Shown: positions 9,046 through 18,095, counted from the stretch's first letter. The stretch: 64,000 nucleotides of DNA from Desertivirga brevis (GCF_017355835.1 NZ_JAFEWF010000001.1:248001-312000); one strand, 5' to 3'. A program made the numbers and translations. The notes: generated from the letters alone by a model not told the origin.

Positions 9046-9852
9046 ATGAACGAATACATACAGAAAATCAAAACGGTAACAGAACCATTAAGAGAACAGA
9101 TCCTTCACCATAAATTGTATGAAGCTATTTCTGATATAGATGATCTGAAGATCTTTATGAAATATCATGTTTACGCAGTATGGGACTTTATGTCGCTATT
9201 AAAATCATTGCAAAACAGCTTAACCTGTGTTTCAGTTCCATGGTACCCGGTCGGCGACGGCGATACACGGCATCTAATTAATGAGATAGTATTAGGTGAA
9301 GAATCTGATGTAGATATCAATGGTGAAAGGAAAAGTCATTATGAACAATACCTGGATGCTATGCAGCAATGCGGAGCTGACATCTCTGAAATTGAAGCAT
9401 TTACTACTGAGCTGAAACGTTCCGGAGATTTTGCAGCTGCATATGCTGCTGCCCAGACTCCTGAAAAAGCACGTGCATTTGTTGACTTTACATTTGACAC
9501 TATCAGAAGTAATAAGGTATATCTAAACTCGGCGATATTTACATTTGGTCGGGAAGATCTGATTCCCGGAATGTTCTTTTCAATAGTGAATGACATTGAT
9601 AAGAAATTTCCTGGAAGCATTTCTATATTTAAGTATTACCTGGAAAGACATATAGAGGTTGACGGTGACCACCACAGCCATTTAGCCTTACAAATGACTT
9701 CTAACCTCTGTGGATCAAACGAAAAATTCTGGCAGGAAGCCGAACTTGCAACTATAAAGTCGTTGCAAAAACGAATTGACCTTTGGGATGGAGCCTATCA
9801 GGATTTAATCAAGATGAAATCTGAAAAGCCCGGTTTACAGAATATCAAATAA
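9046..9852 (+). CDS. DUF3050 family protein (heme-oxygenase-like helical fold)
   Basis: The 268 residues match the DUF3050 family, which is predicted to share the helical heme-oxygenase/TENA fold. Typical segments are LREQILHHKLYEAI near the N-terminus, FMKYHVYAVWDFMSLLKSLQ, and the His-rich YLERHIEVDGDHHSHLA near residue 205. The conserved His/Glu residues could hold a metal or heme, but the function of the family is not established. The gene is monocistronic and ends before a two-way terminator shared with the convergent gene at 9983. Confidence 0.82.
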   Translation: MNEYIQKIKTVTEPLREQILHHKLYEAISDIDDLKIFMKYHVYAVWDFMSLLKSLQNSLTCVSVPWYPVGDGDTRHLINEIVLGEESDVDINGERKSHYEQYLDAMQQCGADISEIEAFTTELKRSGDFAAAYAAAQTPEKARAFVDFTFDTIRSNKVYLNSAIFTFGREDLIPGMFFSIVNDIDKKFPGSISIFKYYLERHIEVDGDHHSHLALQMTSNLCGSNEKFWQEAELATIKSLQKRIDLWDGAYQDLIKMKSEKPGLQNIK

Positions 9853-9911
9853 TATGTGTTTTTAAGGTGCGGGCAGGATTGCTATCACTTGAGCTTCTAC
9901 CGCTAGAAAAA

Positions 9912-9951
9912 AAAAATGACTGACTAGCACATCGTCTAATCAGCCATTTTT
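9912..9951. terminator. Two-way terminator between convergent genes
   Basis: Twelve-base arms (9912-9923 and 9940-9951) pair with one mismatch; one flank is an A run and the other a T run, so the hairpin can end transcripts arriving from either side. Confidence 0.7.
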
Positions 9952-9982
9952 AATGTTTTAAGAGTGGTTTTATCCAACCTCT

Positions 9983-10444
9983 TTATTTAAGGGTATATTT
10001 TATTCCGATACCGAATCTTCCGGCTTCAAATTCGCTTCCACCATCATAAAGGAATAGTCCGGGTCTCCAATCAAAGTTTAATGCAATAGGAGCATCTTTA
10101 ATCTTGTACTCCAAACCAGCCATAGGGCGCAGAATGAAAGTTGAACCTCCTTCATACAAATTTACTCCGGGACCGCCTCCTAAATAGAACTTTAATCCTT
10201 GAGCGTCTTTCAATGGCCAATGGTGCTGATAAAATCCCTGGATCAATGTAGAGTTGCCTCCGAATATGATTTCGGCGTTAACAGCGTCAGCTGGGTTGAA
10301 GAAGTGCTTAATGGAAGGACCTACTAGCGTTGCTCCTGTACCAAAATCAATTGATAAACCTACTGCGGTCTTGTAGTCCTGAGCTTTTGCACCTGTTACA
10401 GACAACAAAGCTGTCAGGGAGAAGAGAAGTAGTAACTTTTTCAT
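9983..10444 (-). CDS. Secreted outer-membrane beta-barrel-like protein
   Basis: The protein of about 153 residues starts with a clear signal peptide (KKLLLLFSLTALLSVTGAKA). The mature part is rich in alternating strands and glycines and ends KYTLK, as in small outer-membrane barrels. I started it at the ATG at 10444; an upstream in-frame ATG at 10477 would add 11 residues before the signal peptide. No named family is recognised. It is a single gene facing DUF3050. Confidence 0.65.
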   Translation of the reverse strand: MKKLLLLFSLTALLSVTGAKAQDYKTAVGLSIDFGTGATLVGPSIKHFFNPADAVNAEIIFGGNSTLIQGFYQHHWPLKDAQGLKFYLGGGPGVNLYEGGSTFILRPMAGLEYKIKDAPIALNFDWRPGLFLYDGGSEFEAGRFGIGIKYTLK

Positions 10445-10630
10445 GTTCTTTGTGTTGTGTAGATAAGTTTGAGGCATAACACGAAAGAAAAGCTAATGTT
10501 TGCTATATTTTGAAATATTTTTACATCTATGGCAAGTTCTGTTCAGAATCCAGCGATATTATTACTACTGCCGAGAAGTTTTAGCAACTTGTTTGGATCG
10601 AAAGACTGGGTAAAAAGTCCGCTGATTCCC

Positions 10631-11713
10631 CTAACGTCCTAAAACATCAAAATATAATCCATTTTTTAATCCCGTATAGCTTGTTTCTATTAATCTATCA
10701 GACAGCTTCATTCTCTTAATTTCCCCATCATTTTTACTCGTCATCCAGTATAAGCAGTTTTTTTCGACATCCATTTCTAGATCAAGGATAAGCACTGGTT
10801 GTGAAATGTTACCAAAGGGTAGTGAGTTTTCCTGGAACAACTTGCTTAAGGAACCCGTTCCATCTAAGTTGCCCTGAAGGATCATACCGCTTTCCTTTTG
10901 CATTCCGGAAGGAGTGGGTTCGCCGTCAAACGAATTAATATAGATTTTTTGATTTTTTCCGTCAACCGCAATGTTCCAACAGTAAAGCAATCCATCCGTT
11001 TGATCAAAAAGCACAATCGGGCTTTGCTGACCGTTTATGCTTCCCTGCATGATTTTTGCCGAACCATTATTAATTCCGGTGTCCTTTATAATCCCCATGG
11101 CCCAGTAGATTTTTCCGTTTGCTTTGTCTAATTTGACATCTGAAATTGAGGCTTCTGTATTAATAGTGTAAAGTGGTGCCGAGCTTTGCGGCTGGTTAAG
11201 GCTTATTTTATAGATTTCGGCCTTATTGACACGTGGACCCTCAGCTGGATTGAGTGGTCGGTCTTCACTTACGGAATTCGTAAGATATAGTAAATTCGAT
11301 TCAGTATCAAGAACCAAATCGATGAAAAAGTTAGTCTTATAATCTTTGCTAAAAATTACTTCTAAAGGTCCATTCCCACTTAATGGCGCCCTTACCACAT
11401 CCATATCGTTTGTCAAGGAGTTATAACCGTTGATCCAGTAAACATAGTTTCTAATAGTATCTACTGCAATTCCCCAAGGGATTCTCACCCCATCCGGGGT
11501 GTTATACAAAACTTCTACTTTGCTTTTTCCACTTGCATCTGTAGTTCCTTTCATAATAGCACCACCATCGGTACCTTCATTAACCGTCCAATAGACAGTT
11601 CTTGCTATGTCTGGCCCTGAAACAATAGACTGTTCCTTTTTGCATGCGGATAAAAGGATAACAGAAAGAAAAAGGAATAATGAAACTTGACGGAAAGGAT
11701 GCATTCTGTTCAT
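10631..11713 (-). CDS. Lipoprotein with YWTD/NHL-type beta-propeller
   Basis: A 360-residue lipoprotein with lipobox LSAC and Cys24 followed by KKE. The body carries repeated propeller blades of the low-density-lipoprotein-receptor YWTD type: TVYWTVNEG, YVYWINGYN, LYLTNSVSE, KIYWAMGII, KIYINSFDG, CLYWMTSKNDGEIKRMKL. Such domains are protein or ligand docking surfaces. It resembles the C-terminal half of the lipoprotein at 5124 but has no IPT domains. No transporter gene is adjacent, so its partner is unknown. A -7 promoter box lies 27 bases upstream. Confidence 0.75.
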   Translation of the reverse strand: MNRMHPFRQVSLFLFLSVILLSACKKEQSIVSGPDIARTVYWTVNEGTDGGAIMKGTTDASGKSKVEVLYNTPDGVRIPWGIAVDTIRNYVYWINGYNSLTNDMDVVRAPLSGNGPLEVIFSKDYKTNFFIDLVLDTESNLLYLTNSVSEDRPLNPAEGPRVNKAEIYKISLNQPQSSAPLYTINTEASISDVKLDKANGKIYWAMGIIKDTGINNGSAKIMQGSINGQQSPIVLFDQTDGLLYCWNIAVDGKNQKIYINSFDGEPTPSGMQKESGMILQGNLDGTGSLSKLFQENSLPFGNISQPVLILDLEMDVEKNCLYWMTSKNDGEIKRMKLSDRLIETSYTGLKNGLYFDVLGR

Positions 11714-11740
11714 AAGGAAAATTGTGATAACTTATGGTAT

Positions 11741-11748
11741 CAAAACTA
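11741..11748 (-). promoter_or_regulatory. -7 promoter box of the propeller lipoprotein gene
   Basis: On the minus strand the bases read TAGTTTTG, an exact TANNTTTG match, 27 bases before the start codon at 11713. A -33 TTTG at the usual distance is not seen. Confidence 0.45.
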
Positions 11749-11831
11749 AGGATTTTATATAAACCTGTTGAAAATGGAGTTTATTTTAATACTTAACATC
11801 GATAAGGAATTAATTTTCGTCCGTATAAATA

Positions 11832-11931
11832 AAGAAAGGGAGTAGTAAAATTACCGCTCCCTCTCTATCAACCTCACCAATAAACCTAACTATGAAAATC
11901 TTTATTCCTAATGGATATACTTGCTTCTACG
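11832..11931 (-). repeat. Copy A of a duplicated ~100-bp element ending in a hairpin terminator
   Basis: Read on the minus strand, a conserved ~70-bp core (begins CGTAGAAGCAAGTATATCCA, later GGTTGATA) is followed by a 12-bp hairpin with one mismatch and then a T-rich tail. A second copy lies at 12117-12217. The core sequences agree at roughly three of four positions while the hairpins differ in sequence, so the hairpin itself is conserved as a structure. The rest of the gene-free stretch 11714-12281 shows nothing else I can name. Confidence 0.6.
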
Positions 11932-12116
11932 GGGCAATAAGTTCTAAGGTTACAAGATTTGTTTATTGAATTTTAAGGTGATATTCCCTTGACAATTAAG
12001 GCTTAATGTAGGGTCTACTTAATTCTATGAACAGATTGTAAATCTGCGGTAGCAGTATCATGAAAAGTTAATCTGTGATGATATGAATGAAAACAAGTAG
12101 CCGGGTTACATCGGCT

Positions 12117-12217
12117 AAAAAAAATAAGGGAGCTGTATTCTAGCTCCCTTATTATCAACCCCACCTAATCTAACCTTGAGATATCTTTAATTTCTAATGA
12201 ATATACCTGCTTCTACG
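12117..12217 (-). repeat. Copy B of the duplicated element, with the terminator behind xrtN
   Basis: The minus-strand core begins CGTAGAAGCAGGTATATTCA. It is followed by a perfect stem of ten bases around a seven-base loop and then eight T's (12117-12124), which is a textbook intrinsic terminator. It lies 65 bases after the xrtN stop codon and is the likely end of the XrtN transcript. Confidence 0.65.
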
Positions 12218-12281
12218 TGTTTTGCTCCAGCAGGTTTCGATCGTGTTATTTGCTGATACTAGAATTACAATTCTTAGACCA

Positions 12282-13604
12282 CTAATCGTCAACGCCTCTT
12301 CTAATAAGCTCTTTTACCAATTTCATTAAGTCTTCTTCCGAATTTGCAGTTGCGTTAATAAGGTAAAATCCCTCATTAGAAACGCAGGCCTTCCATCGCC
12401 ACTCCAATTGATTTACTGTTTGTGTTTTATCACTGCTATACCACCAGGCGGTATATAACTTCTCTTTGCCTTTGATTAAGGTGCCTGTATAAACTTTGTA
12501 GTTGGGAAAATTCGTTTCTTTAACCGAGCTAAACTTGTACCCACTTCCTTTCCAACATATTTTGGGATCATGATCTGGTGCATAAAAAGCACTAGGTTTG
12601 AAATAGAGAAGTGCCTTGTTATTGCTGAACTTTACAATTTTGTTATCCATAATTTCCCTTTTATATCCGCTGAGCTGAATATTTGTCGCCCTGTTATTCA
12701 TCTTGTCTAAGCTATTTAAATTCAGTGATACGTATAAAACAACGGAAAAAAGTACGCAGTGGACGAGGTGCAGTAGACGAACGGGATTGTTTTGAGGAAT
12801 GGCATTAATAACAGGTACCCCTGTACTTCCAACAAGCCGTTTTACCATAAACATTAATGGAAAGACGGAATAAACAACTAAGCAGACTATGCCGGTTAAA
12901 TCATGCAAAAAATTCTCTGGCTCTATTTTCAATAGAACCAGGAAAAGGATACGAATGAGATTACCGATTAGATTCAGTAAAATACAGACGAATAACAGAG
13001 AGAAGACTTGCCAGTTCTTGATTCGCTGATACATGGTGTTTTCCCAGTGAGAAATAAGAAAAAGGCAGATTATCAGTGAGACATTTAGCATGCTCAGTCC
13101 GGCACACGCCTGCTCGACTATAAAACTATTTCCATTAACGATTAAAGTATTACCTTCTGCAATTGCTTGTATACCGCTGGCGTTAATCACCTTTGCCGCA
13201 AGGCCACTTATCCATAACCGTAGAGGGAAACCGAAGGTGTTCATGACAACCTTGAAGACTGGGGAAACGATAAGCAATGTGAGGATAGTTGCCAAATTGA
13301 TCTTTCCCAGGTAAGTTTCTATAAAAAATATCAGCGCGAACAAAGCCGCGAGAAACAGGCAGGTATTAACAGGGAAGAAAATAGCCAAAGCGGCTGTTAG
13401 TACCGAAATAGGAAGGAATCGTAGGGATGAGGAGCCTTGATTTAGTCTGGCAATTAAGGGCAGTAATAAGAAGCCGCAAACAGATATTGCATCAAAGATG
13501 AAGTACCTTCGAAGTGCAAAAATGCTTATTGCGAGGTAGCAAAAGACCACCAAGCCAGGGAATGTAAAAGGCCTTGATCGAAGTGCAATGGATTGAGCGC
13601 TCAT
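12282..13604 (-). CDS. xrtN: Exosortase XrtN with fused C-terminal EpsI-like domain
   Basis: This 440-residue inner-membrane cysteine transpeptidase is predicted to cut PEP-CTERM-like tails. About eight helices fill residues 15-260. The catalytic set of exosortases is present: Cys167 in EQACAG, Arg218 in GNLIR and His234 in FLHDLTG. After a further helix (about 272-290) comes a periplasmic domain of ~145 residues containing HDPKICWKGSGY, like the EpsI proteins that accompany other exosortases. It overlaps the VIT-domain gene upstream by one base (TAATG), so the two are translationally coupled. XrtN is known as a one-enzyme, one-substrate system of Sphingobacteria, and the neighbour fits as its substrate. 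Confidence 0.9.
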   Translation of the reverse strand: MSAQSIALRSRPFTFPGLVVFCYLAISIFALRRYFIFDAISVCGFLLLPLIARLNQGSSSLRFLPISVLTAALAIFFPVNTCLFLAALFALIFFIETYLGKINLATILTLLIVSPVFKVVMNTFGFPLRLWISGLAAKVINASGIQAIAEGNTLIVNGNSFIVEQACAGLSMLNVSLIICLFLISHWENTMYQRIKNWQVFSLLFVCILLNLIGNLIRILFLVLLKIEPENFLHDLTGIVCLVVYSVFPLMFMVKRLVGSTGVPVINAIPQNNPVRLLHLVHCVLFSVVLYVSLNLNSLDKMNNRATNIQLSGYKREIMDNKIVKFSNNKALLYFKPSAFYAPDHDPKICWKGSGYKFSSVKETNFPNYKVYTGTLIKGKEKLYTAWWYSSDKTQTVNQLEWRWKACVSNEGFYLINATANSEEDLMKLVKELIRRGVDD

Positions 13605-16126
13605 TAAGCTACAGATTTCGTTTGCTGTCTATTTCGGAGAAAGTAAATTACAACTGCCCCTGTAATTAAAATTAGCATCCACTCATGAGGCTCGGGTACT
13701 GCTCCTGAAGACTTCATAGAGGCATTTTTTAAACTATTTTTACTTTCTTCTATTCCAAACCGTTCATAGTCTTTTTGGGTCTCCAGCACGATCAGGCTTG
13801 ATACAGGCGTTACGATATTAGCTTGCTCTGCTTCAGCAATAGTTTCTGGTTGAATAAAATCATTTTTAAAATAGCCTCCTGCTACTTCTTTCATAATATG
13901 ATTATAGGCATATAAGCGGAGTAGGTGATCGGGTGCATTACTCTTCAAATTGCCCGAAGTTTGACGAATGCTTATTTTCGCTGGGTCAATGGTAGTTGAA
14001 GTTGAATCTTCAGCAGTGCTTTCAAATGTGTTGGTGCTTACGTTGTTCAACAGATCGGTAAGCTGCCCAGCATGAAAATCGAATACTCTCAACTCTTTTA
14101 AGGTCTTTAAATAAGGAGAAATCTGCCCTTCAAGAGCGTAAAGATGGATCTTCCCGGACGATGACAGATATTTTCCCATCTTACGTGCAAATTCAGAGTC
14201 CTTAAGATCGCTTAAATTAGGTGAAGGACCGTTACCTTTTGATATCAGTAATGACGTTTTAGGATCATCAATTTTGTACAGCGGAAAGAGACTAAAGTTA
14301 AGCTTTGATAAACGCTGGAACTCAAGGTCTACATTACTTTCATCCAGTTGCAATAGTTTCTCATCGAATACATATACTTTTCTCATCTTGATATGTTCCC
14401 ATAATTCCAAATATTCTTTTTTACTCCATGAACCGTTGATATCGAGATAAATATGCTTAGGTGAAAAGGAATATTGATTCACTTTTGCTTCAGATATCTG
14501 GTATGCCTTGTTGTTAAATGAGAATCCTTGAGAAGATAAGGGAGATGCAGGGAATTGAAGGATCCAGTCAGGTTTATAATCTCTGTCCAGCTGATAGGCA
14601 TTTTTTGAAACCAACTCGGAGCCATCAGGAATAAGTGGTTCAGGTAAGGGTTTAGAAGAACTTATTCGCAGGGTTTCAGTGGCATCTGACGCAGATGGGC
14701 CGTCAAAGTAGATATTTTCATAAACGAGTTCTGACCCGGCCTTTTTCAACGGACTTGTAACTCCAATCTTGAACTTCCGGTCTTCTTCGATGGAACATGG
14801 AAAGACCCGCACACTAACAGTGTTTCCTTCCTGCCAGTGAATTACTGAAGGGTCATGTTGTTCTACCCCTACAATTTGCCGGTAGGCCGAATCAGCTTTA
14901 GCTTTAGTTGTAAGGTAGCCTTTCTCTTCTTTACCCGCAATCCAAAGGGAAAGTGAACTTACAACTGCTCCTTCTGGCAGATGAAAGGTGTAGACTGCTT
15001 CCTGATTTCTGTTCCACATTGAAGTAGATCTATTCGTAATGGTGAGGATCTTCTCGGTATATGCTATTCGATATTCTGGAATAAGCCTTACGTTAGAAAT
15101 TACATTACGTGTTTCAAGCTTGTCGCCACTCCATAATCTTTCCTGAGCCTGATGTCTGGCGTCATATAGCGATTCAAGTATTTTGATACGTTCTTTTTGA
15201 TCAAGCTGAGATTTTCCTGCGAAAAGACTTGCCAAAACAACCAAAGGATCATGCTGCTGCTTCTCGTCGAATGTCTTGTTCATAAAGCCACCCCATAACC
15301 AAGATCCATCCATATCAATTGTGCGGTAAACAAGGTCAGACTTCAGGTTACGTTCTGTAATTAACCCTTTTGGAATACTTTGGCTTATCACTACCCAATT
15401 TGGCAGTTTGCCTTCTGCAAGTATATTCCGGTTGGATACCTTGCTGATGGTGTTATTAATAGAAAACCAGTTATAAGTGAAGATGGCAATCACCGAAATA
15501 GAAAAAATGAGCCCGGCTGCTATAGAATAGATTATTTTTCTATCCCTTTTAACATTGCGGCAGCAGATGGTGAGAGTAACAATGGTAAGGCACAGGGGAA
15601 TAAAAGAGTGAAGCGAAATCCCCAGTCCGATAGATGCAGGAACGCTTATTAAGTATAATGGTATAAGGGAGAATGCGAAATAGGAGAAGAGGATAAGTGC
15701 TATCCCGAGCACAAAATGGTTAAGATGTTTTAGCAGGCTGGGCTGGAGATCAAGGAACAGTGCAGCTATTAGCGCAATACAGCTCAATACAAGCAAGACG
15801 ACCAGCCATAAAACGGAGTCATCAAATACATTCATAACCTTGTTCAATACGAACGCACTTACAAACCATAAAATAAGCATTAGGACGGTATACTCTATTT
15901 TACTTTTGGAAAGCTTCCAGCGATATCGGTTTAGGGCGGTACCAAAAACAATGATAGTGTAAATGACGGTGATAACATAACTAAGGAAAAACATTCCATG
16001 GTGGCCCTCCGGGTTTTTCATCTCAATTAGTGTGCTTGCAAGCAAGATCAGACTGGAGAAAATGATCATCCAAATACCTGTACTTGTGATTAGGTCTTGC
16101 TGAAGGTTGGTTATTAATTTCTTCAT
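13604..16126 (-). CDS. XrtN-system VIT-domain protein, PEP-CTERM-like substrate
   Basis: An 840-residue membrane protein. Residues 1-230 form about eight helices. A VIT domain follows at about 340-470 (EYRIAYTEKILTITN, FHLPEGAVVSSLSLWIAGK), as in inter-alpha-trypsin-inhibitor proteins, then a ~250-residue periplasmic region. The tail is a sorting signal: PEP at 811-813, a hydrophobic helix (WMLILITGAVVIYFL) and a basic end (RNRQQTK). No VWA MIDAS motif is visible. The gene is first in a two-gene operon with xrtN, so the protein is very probably the dedicated XrtN substrate. What the processed protein does is unknown. Two dyads upstream suggest tight repression. Confidence 0.88.
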   Translation of the reverse strand: MKKLITNLQQDLITSTGIWMIIFSSLILLASTLIEMKNPEGHHGMFFLSYVITVIYTIIVFGTALNRYRWKLSKSKIEYTVLMLILWFVSAFVLNKVMNVFDDSVLWLVVLLVLSCIALIAALFLDLQPSLLKHLNHFVLGIALILFSYFAFSLIPLYLISVPASIGLGISLHSFIPLCLTIVTLTICCRNVKRDRKIIYSIAAGLIFSISVIAIFTYNWFSINNTISKVSNRNILAEGKLPNWVVISQSIPKGLITERNLKSDLVYRTIDMDGSWLWGGFMNKTFDEKQQHDPLVVLASLFAGKSQLDQKERIKILESLYDARHQAQERLWSGDKLETRNVISNVRLIPEYRIAYTEKILTITNRSTSMWNRNQEAVYTFHLPEGAVVSSLSLWIAGKEEKGYLTTKAKADSAYRQIVGVEQHDPSVIHWQEGNTVSVRVFPCSIEEDRKFKIGVTSPLKKAGSELVYENIYFDGPSASDATETLRISSSKPLPEPLIPDGSELVSKNAYQLDRDYKPDWILQFPASPLSSQGFSFNNKAYQISEAKVNQYSFSPKHIYLDINGSWSKKEYLELWEHIKMRKVYVFDEKLLQLDESNVDLEFQRLSKLNFSLFPLYKIDDPKTSLLISKGNGPSPNLSDLKDSEFARKMGKYLSSSGKIHLYALEGQISPYLKTLKELRVFDFHAGQLTDLLNNVSTNTFESTAEDSTSTTIDPAKISIRQTSGNLKSNAPDHLLRLYAYNHIMKEVAGGYFKNDFIQPETIAEAEQANIVTPVSSLIVLETQKDYERFGIEESKNSLKNASMKSSGAVPEPHEWMLILITGAVVIYFLRNRQQTKSVA

Positions 16127-16152
16127 TTTATAATTTGTGTTTTATTTAAAGT

Positions 16153-16169
16153 ACTTTGTTATTCAAAGT
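16153..16169. promoter_or_regulatory. Palindromic operator-like site 1 over the XrtN-operon promoter
   Basis: The dyad is ACTTTG-N5-CAAAGT. On the minus strand its right arm is part of TAACTTTG (16164-16171), a perfect -7 box for the operon starting at 16126. A bound dimer would cover the promoter. Confidence 0.65.
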
Positions 16170-16209
16170 TAAAGGGTAAAAAAAATTGACCTCCGCCAAT
16201 CGTTAAAGA

Positions 16210-16226
16210 ACTTTGAAATACAAAGT
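16210..16226. promoter_or_regulatory. Palindromic operator-like site 2 upstream of the XrtN operon
   Basis: The same ACTTTG-N5-CAAAGT dyad recurs with centres 57 bp apart. A half-site, CAAAGT, is also present at 16284-16289. The rest of the gap 16127-16451 holds the promoter of the next gene. Confidence 0.6.
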
Positions 16227-16372
16227 AAAGTAGAATAAGGCTTAATTGCAATAGGGGAGGAGGGATTATTTATAACTAATTTACAAAGTTCTTTCTTGAA
16301 CTTATCCTAATTTAACTAAAGGTAGGTTGCGGAATGATGGAAAGACAGTGGTAAATCTGTAATAAATATCAT

Positions 16373-16402
16373 TTTGGATTTCGCTGGGAATTTTTAGTTT
16401 TG
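16373..16402 (+). promoter_or_regulatory. Promoter of the gene at 16452
   Basis: TTTG at 16373-16376 and TAGTTTTG at 16395-16402 are separated by 18 bases, close to the Bacteroidota consensus. The leader would be about 45 bases. Confidence 0.65.
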
Positions 16403-16451
16403 CGCGCACTGCTCCCTGTAGCAGAATGATGAGTAATTTATTAACCTTATT

Positions 16452-17084
16452 ATGATTAAACCCTTTTTGGTTGCGTGCCTGATATTTTCAGCATTCCACG
16501 CAAAATCACAATCGTATGGCCTCCAGGTTGGAGCAGACTACGACACACCTGTTGGCGATTTCGCCTATACTTTTAAACCGACAAAAGCCTATCACTTAGA
16601 TCTGCTCTGGTATTCCTATGAGAAGGACAACACTATCAATTTCACCATCGGAACCAACACTTTTACACCAAAGGAAGAAATCTTTTATTTTCTCACCAAT
16701 TCGGATCAAGGTTATGGGACTACTGTGTATTCAGATTACAAGATATTTTCTGCATACATGGGGTGGATGAGAAATTTAAATTTGGCAGAAAGACTAAAAC
16801 TAGGGCTTGGCTTCAATTTTGGTGCCTATTTTTCTCACTACACAACGGAATCGAATGGGGGAGGATCAAGCTCTGATATCGGTGATACAAACGTTTACCT
16901 CGCGGCAAAATCAGGTTTTTCATTTGATCTGTCTGATCATCTGCAGCTAAACCTTCAGGCTAAGTATAATGCTTTCGCGCCCACAGGTAAAAATGATGCA
17001 AGAACTCCTGCATTTCAGGATAACAGAATTGGTACTTTTAACCGTACCTGGTCTAGTGGACTTGCTATTGCTTACAAATTCTAA
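16452..17084 (+). CDS. Secreted outer-membrane beta-barrel protein
   Basis: The protein has 210 residues with a signal peptide (MIKPFLVACLIFSAFHAKSQ). The mature part has alternating aromatic/polar strands typical of an eight-to-ten-strand barrel (YHLDLLWYSYEKDNTINFTIG, KIFSAYMGWMRNLNLAERLKL) and ends in WSSGLAIAYKF with C-terminal Phe, the usual barrel-assembly signal. No specific family is recognised. It is first in a run of three same-strand envelope genes (16452-19601) with gaps of 30 and 45 bp, which look like one transcript. Confidence 0.7.
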   Translation: MIKPFLVACLIFSAFHAKSQSYGLQVGADYDTPVGDFAYTFKPTKAYHLDLLWYSYEKDNTINFTIGTNTFTPKEEIFYFLTNSDQGYGTTVYSDYKIFSAYMGWMRNLNLAERLKLGLGFNFGAYFSHYTTESNGGGSSSDIGDTNVYLAAKSGFSFDLSDHLQLNLQAKYNAFAPTGKNDARTPAFQDNRIGTFNRTWSSGLAIAYKF

Positions 17085-17114
17085 ATCTAGTTAACCAATC
17101 CTTTGATCTTTGTA

Positions 17115-18050
17115 ATGAAACTCTTTCGCAACCTTTGCATTATTTTTCTATTGTCTTGTTTCGTGGCCTGCAAGAAGGGCGAAAATCCCTGGGTGCCAAA
17201 ATCGGCTATAGATTCGCTGATCTCTGCCCGAAATCCTATGATGAACCATGTCGCCGTCATCTATAACCAAGATATTTATTATTTCCCTTCTATTGAACAA
17301 TCGCCAATTCGCATCACCCAAACTCCGAACGTAAACAAGCGAATGTTAAGCATGTCTCATAATCATAAAAAATTTGCATTTCTTAATGGTAGCACCATTG
17401 TTATTGTTGATGATAAAGGCGCTCAGCTTGCCGAACTAAGTCAATATTCAAACGTTAAAGGTTTTGACTGGAGTGCAGATGACGCCACTCTCTATATTCT
17501 CAATAACAATACAATTTCCTACTTCGGTCCGTCAATGAACCTTCCTGCAATCACCTATCCTGGCATAAATTGGGCCACTAGTCCTCAGGTACTTTCTGCG
17601 ACGGTTTCTTCAAGAGGAGATTTTGCCTACGTGTTTACGGCTTATCACCCTTTTAGCCCAGATCCTTACAAACTTGTTATCAAACGCGCAGATGGCAGAC
17701 CAGATGTGGTTTATACCGCTGAACATAATGAACGTCTTAGTTATGCTGCTTTCTCCGCAAACGACTTCGATTTGGTAGTAGGATACAAGGATAATGAGAG
17801 CGACCGCAGTTTTGGCAAGTTGGGCATCTTTACAGGTTTAAAAAACTATCCTGATTTCGAAATGAGGTTTTCGTCAAAATACTCAAGCCCGAGGTATAAC
17901 AGCAAACTGAACTTCATGGTCTGCGGATATAAGTCCTCCAGCTCTGATGTTTTCCTTTTAAGCGCGAGGAATTTTGCTGATCTGATTGATAAAAGTACGA
18001 ACCGGGATGATTTTAACAACAGGGATGTGTTGTATACAGACTGGAAGTAG
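17115..18050 (+). CDS. Lipoprotein, probable TolB-like beta-propeller
   Basis: This 311-residue lipoprotein has lipobox FVAC followed by KKGE. The body contains repeated four-strand units such as MSHNHKKFAFLNGSTIVIVDD and VKGFDWSADDATLYILNNN, which read like TolB/WD40 propeller blades. I started it at the ATG at 17115 because the upstream in-frame TTG at 17103 lacks support. It lies 30 bp after the barrel gene and is likely cotranscribed. The function is unknown; a periplasmic or surface docking role is inferred from fold only. Confidence 0.65.
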   Translation: MKLFRNLCIIFLLSCFVACKKGENPWVPKSAIDSLISARNPMMNHVAVIYNQDIYYFPSIEQSPIRITQTPNVNKRMLSMSHNHKKFAFLNGSTIVIVDDKGAQLAELSQYSNVKGFDWSADDATLYILNNNTISYFGPSMNLPAITYPGINWATSPQVLSATVSSRGDFAYVFTAYHPFSPDPYKLVIKRADGRPDVVYTAEHNERLSYAAFSANDFDLVVGYKDNESDRSFGKLGIFTGLKNYPDFEMRFSSKYSSPRYNSKLNFMVCGYKSSSSDVFLLSARNFADLIDKSTNRDDFNNRDVLYTDWK

Positions 18051-18095
18051 CCAGTCTTTACCTTATTATAAAACCAAAATACTTTATTCATAAAA

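Noticed and set aside
11892..11969. A 25-codon plus-strand frame (MKIFIPNGYTCFYG...) in repeat copy A.
   Set aside because: Copy B has a stop at the matching place, and both hairpins fit minus-strand terminators better, so the plus-strand frame is probably chance.
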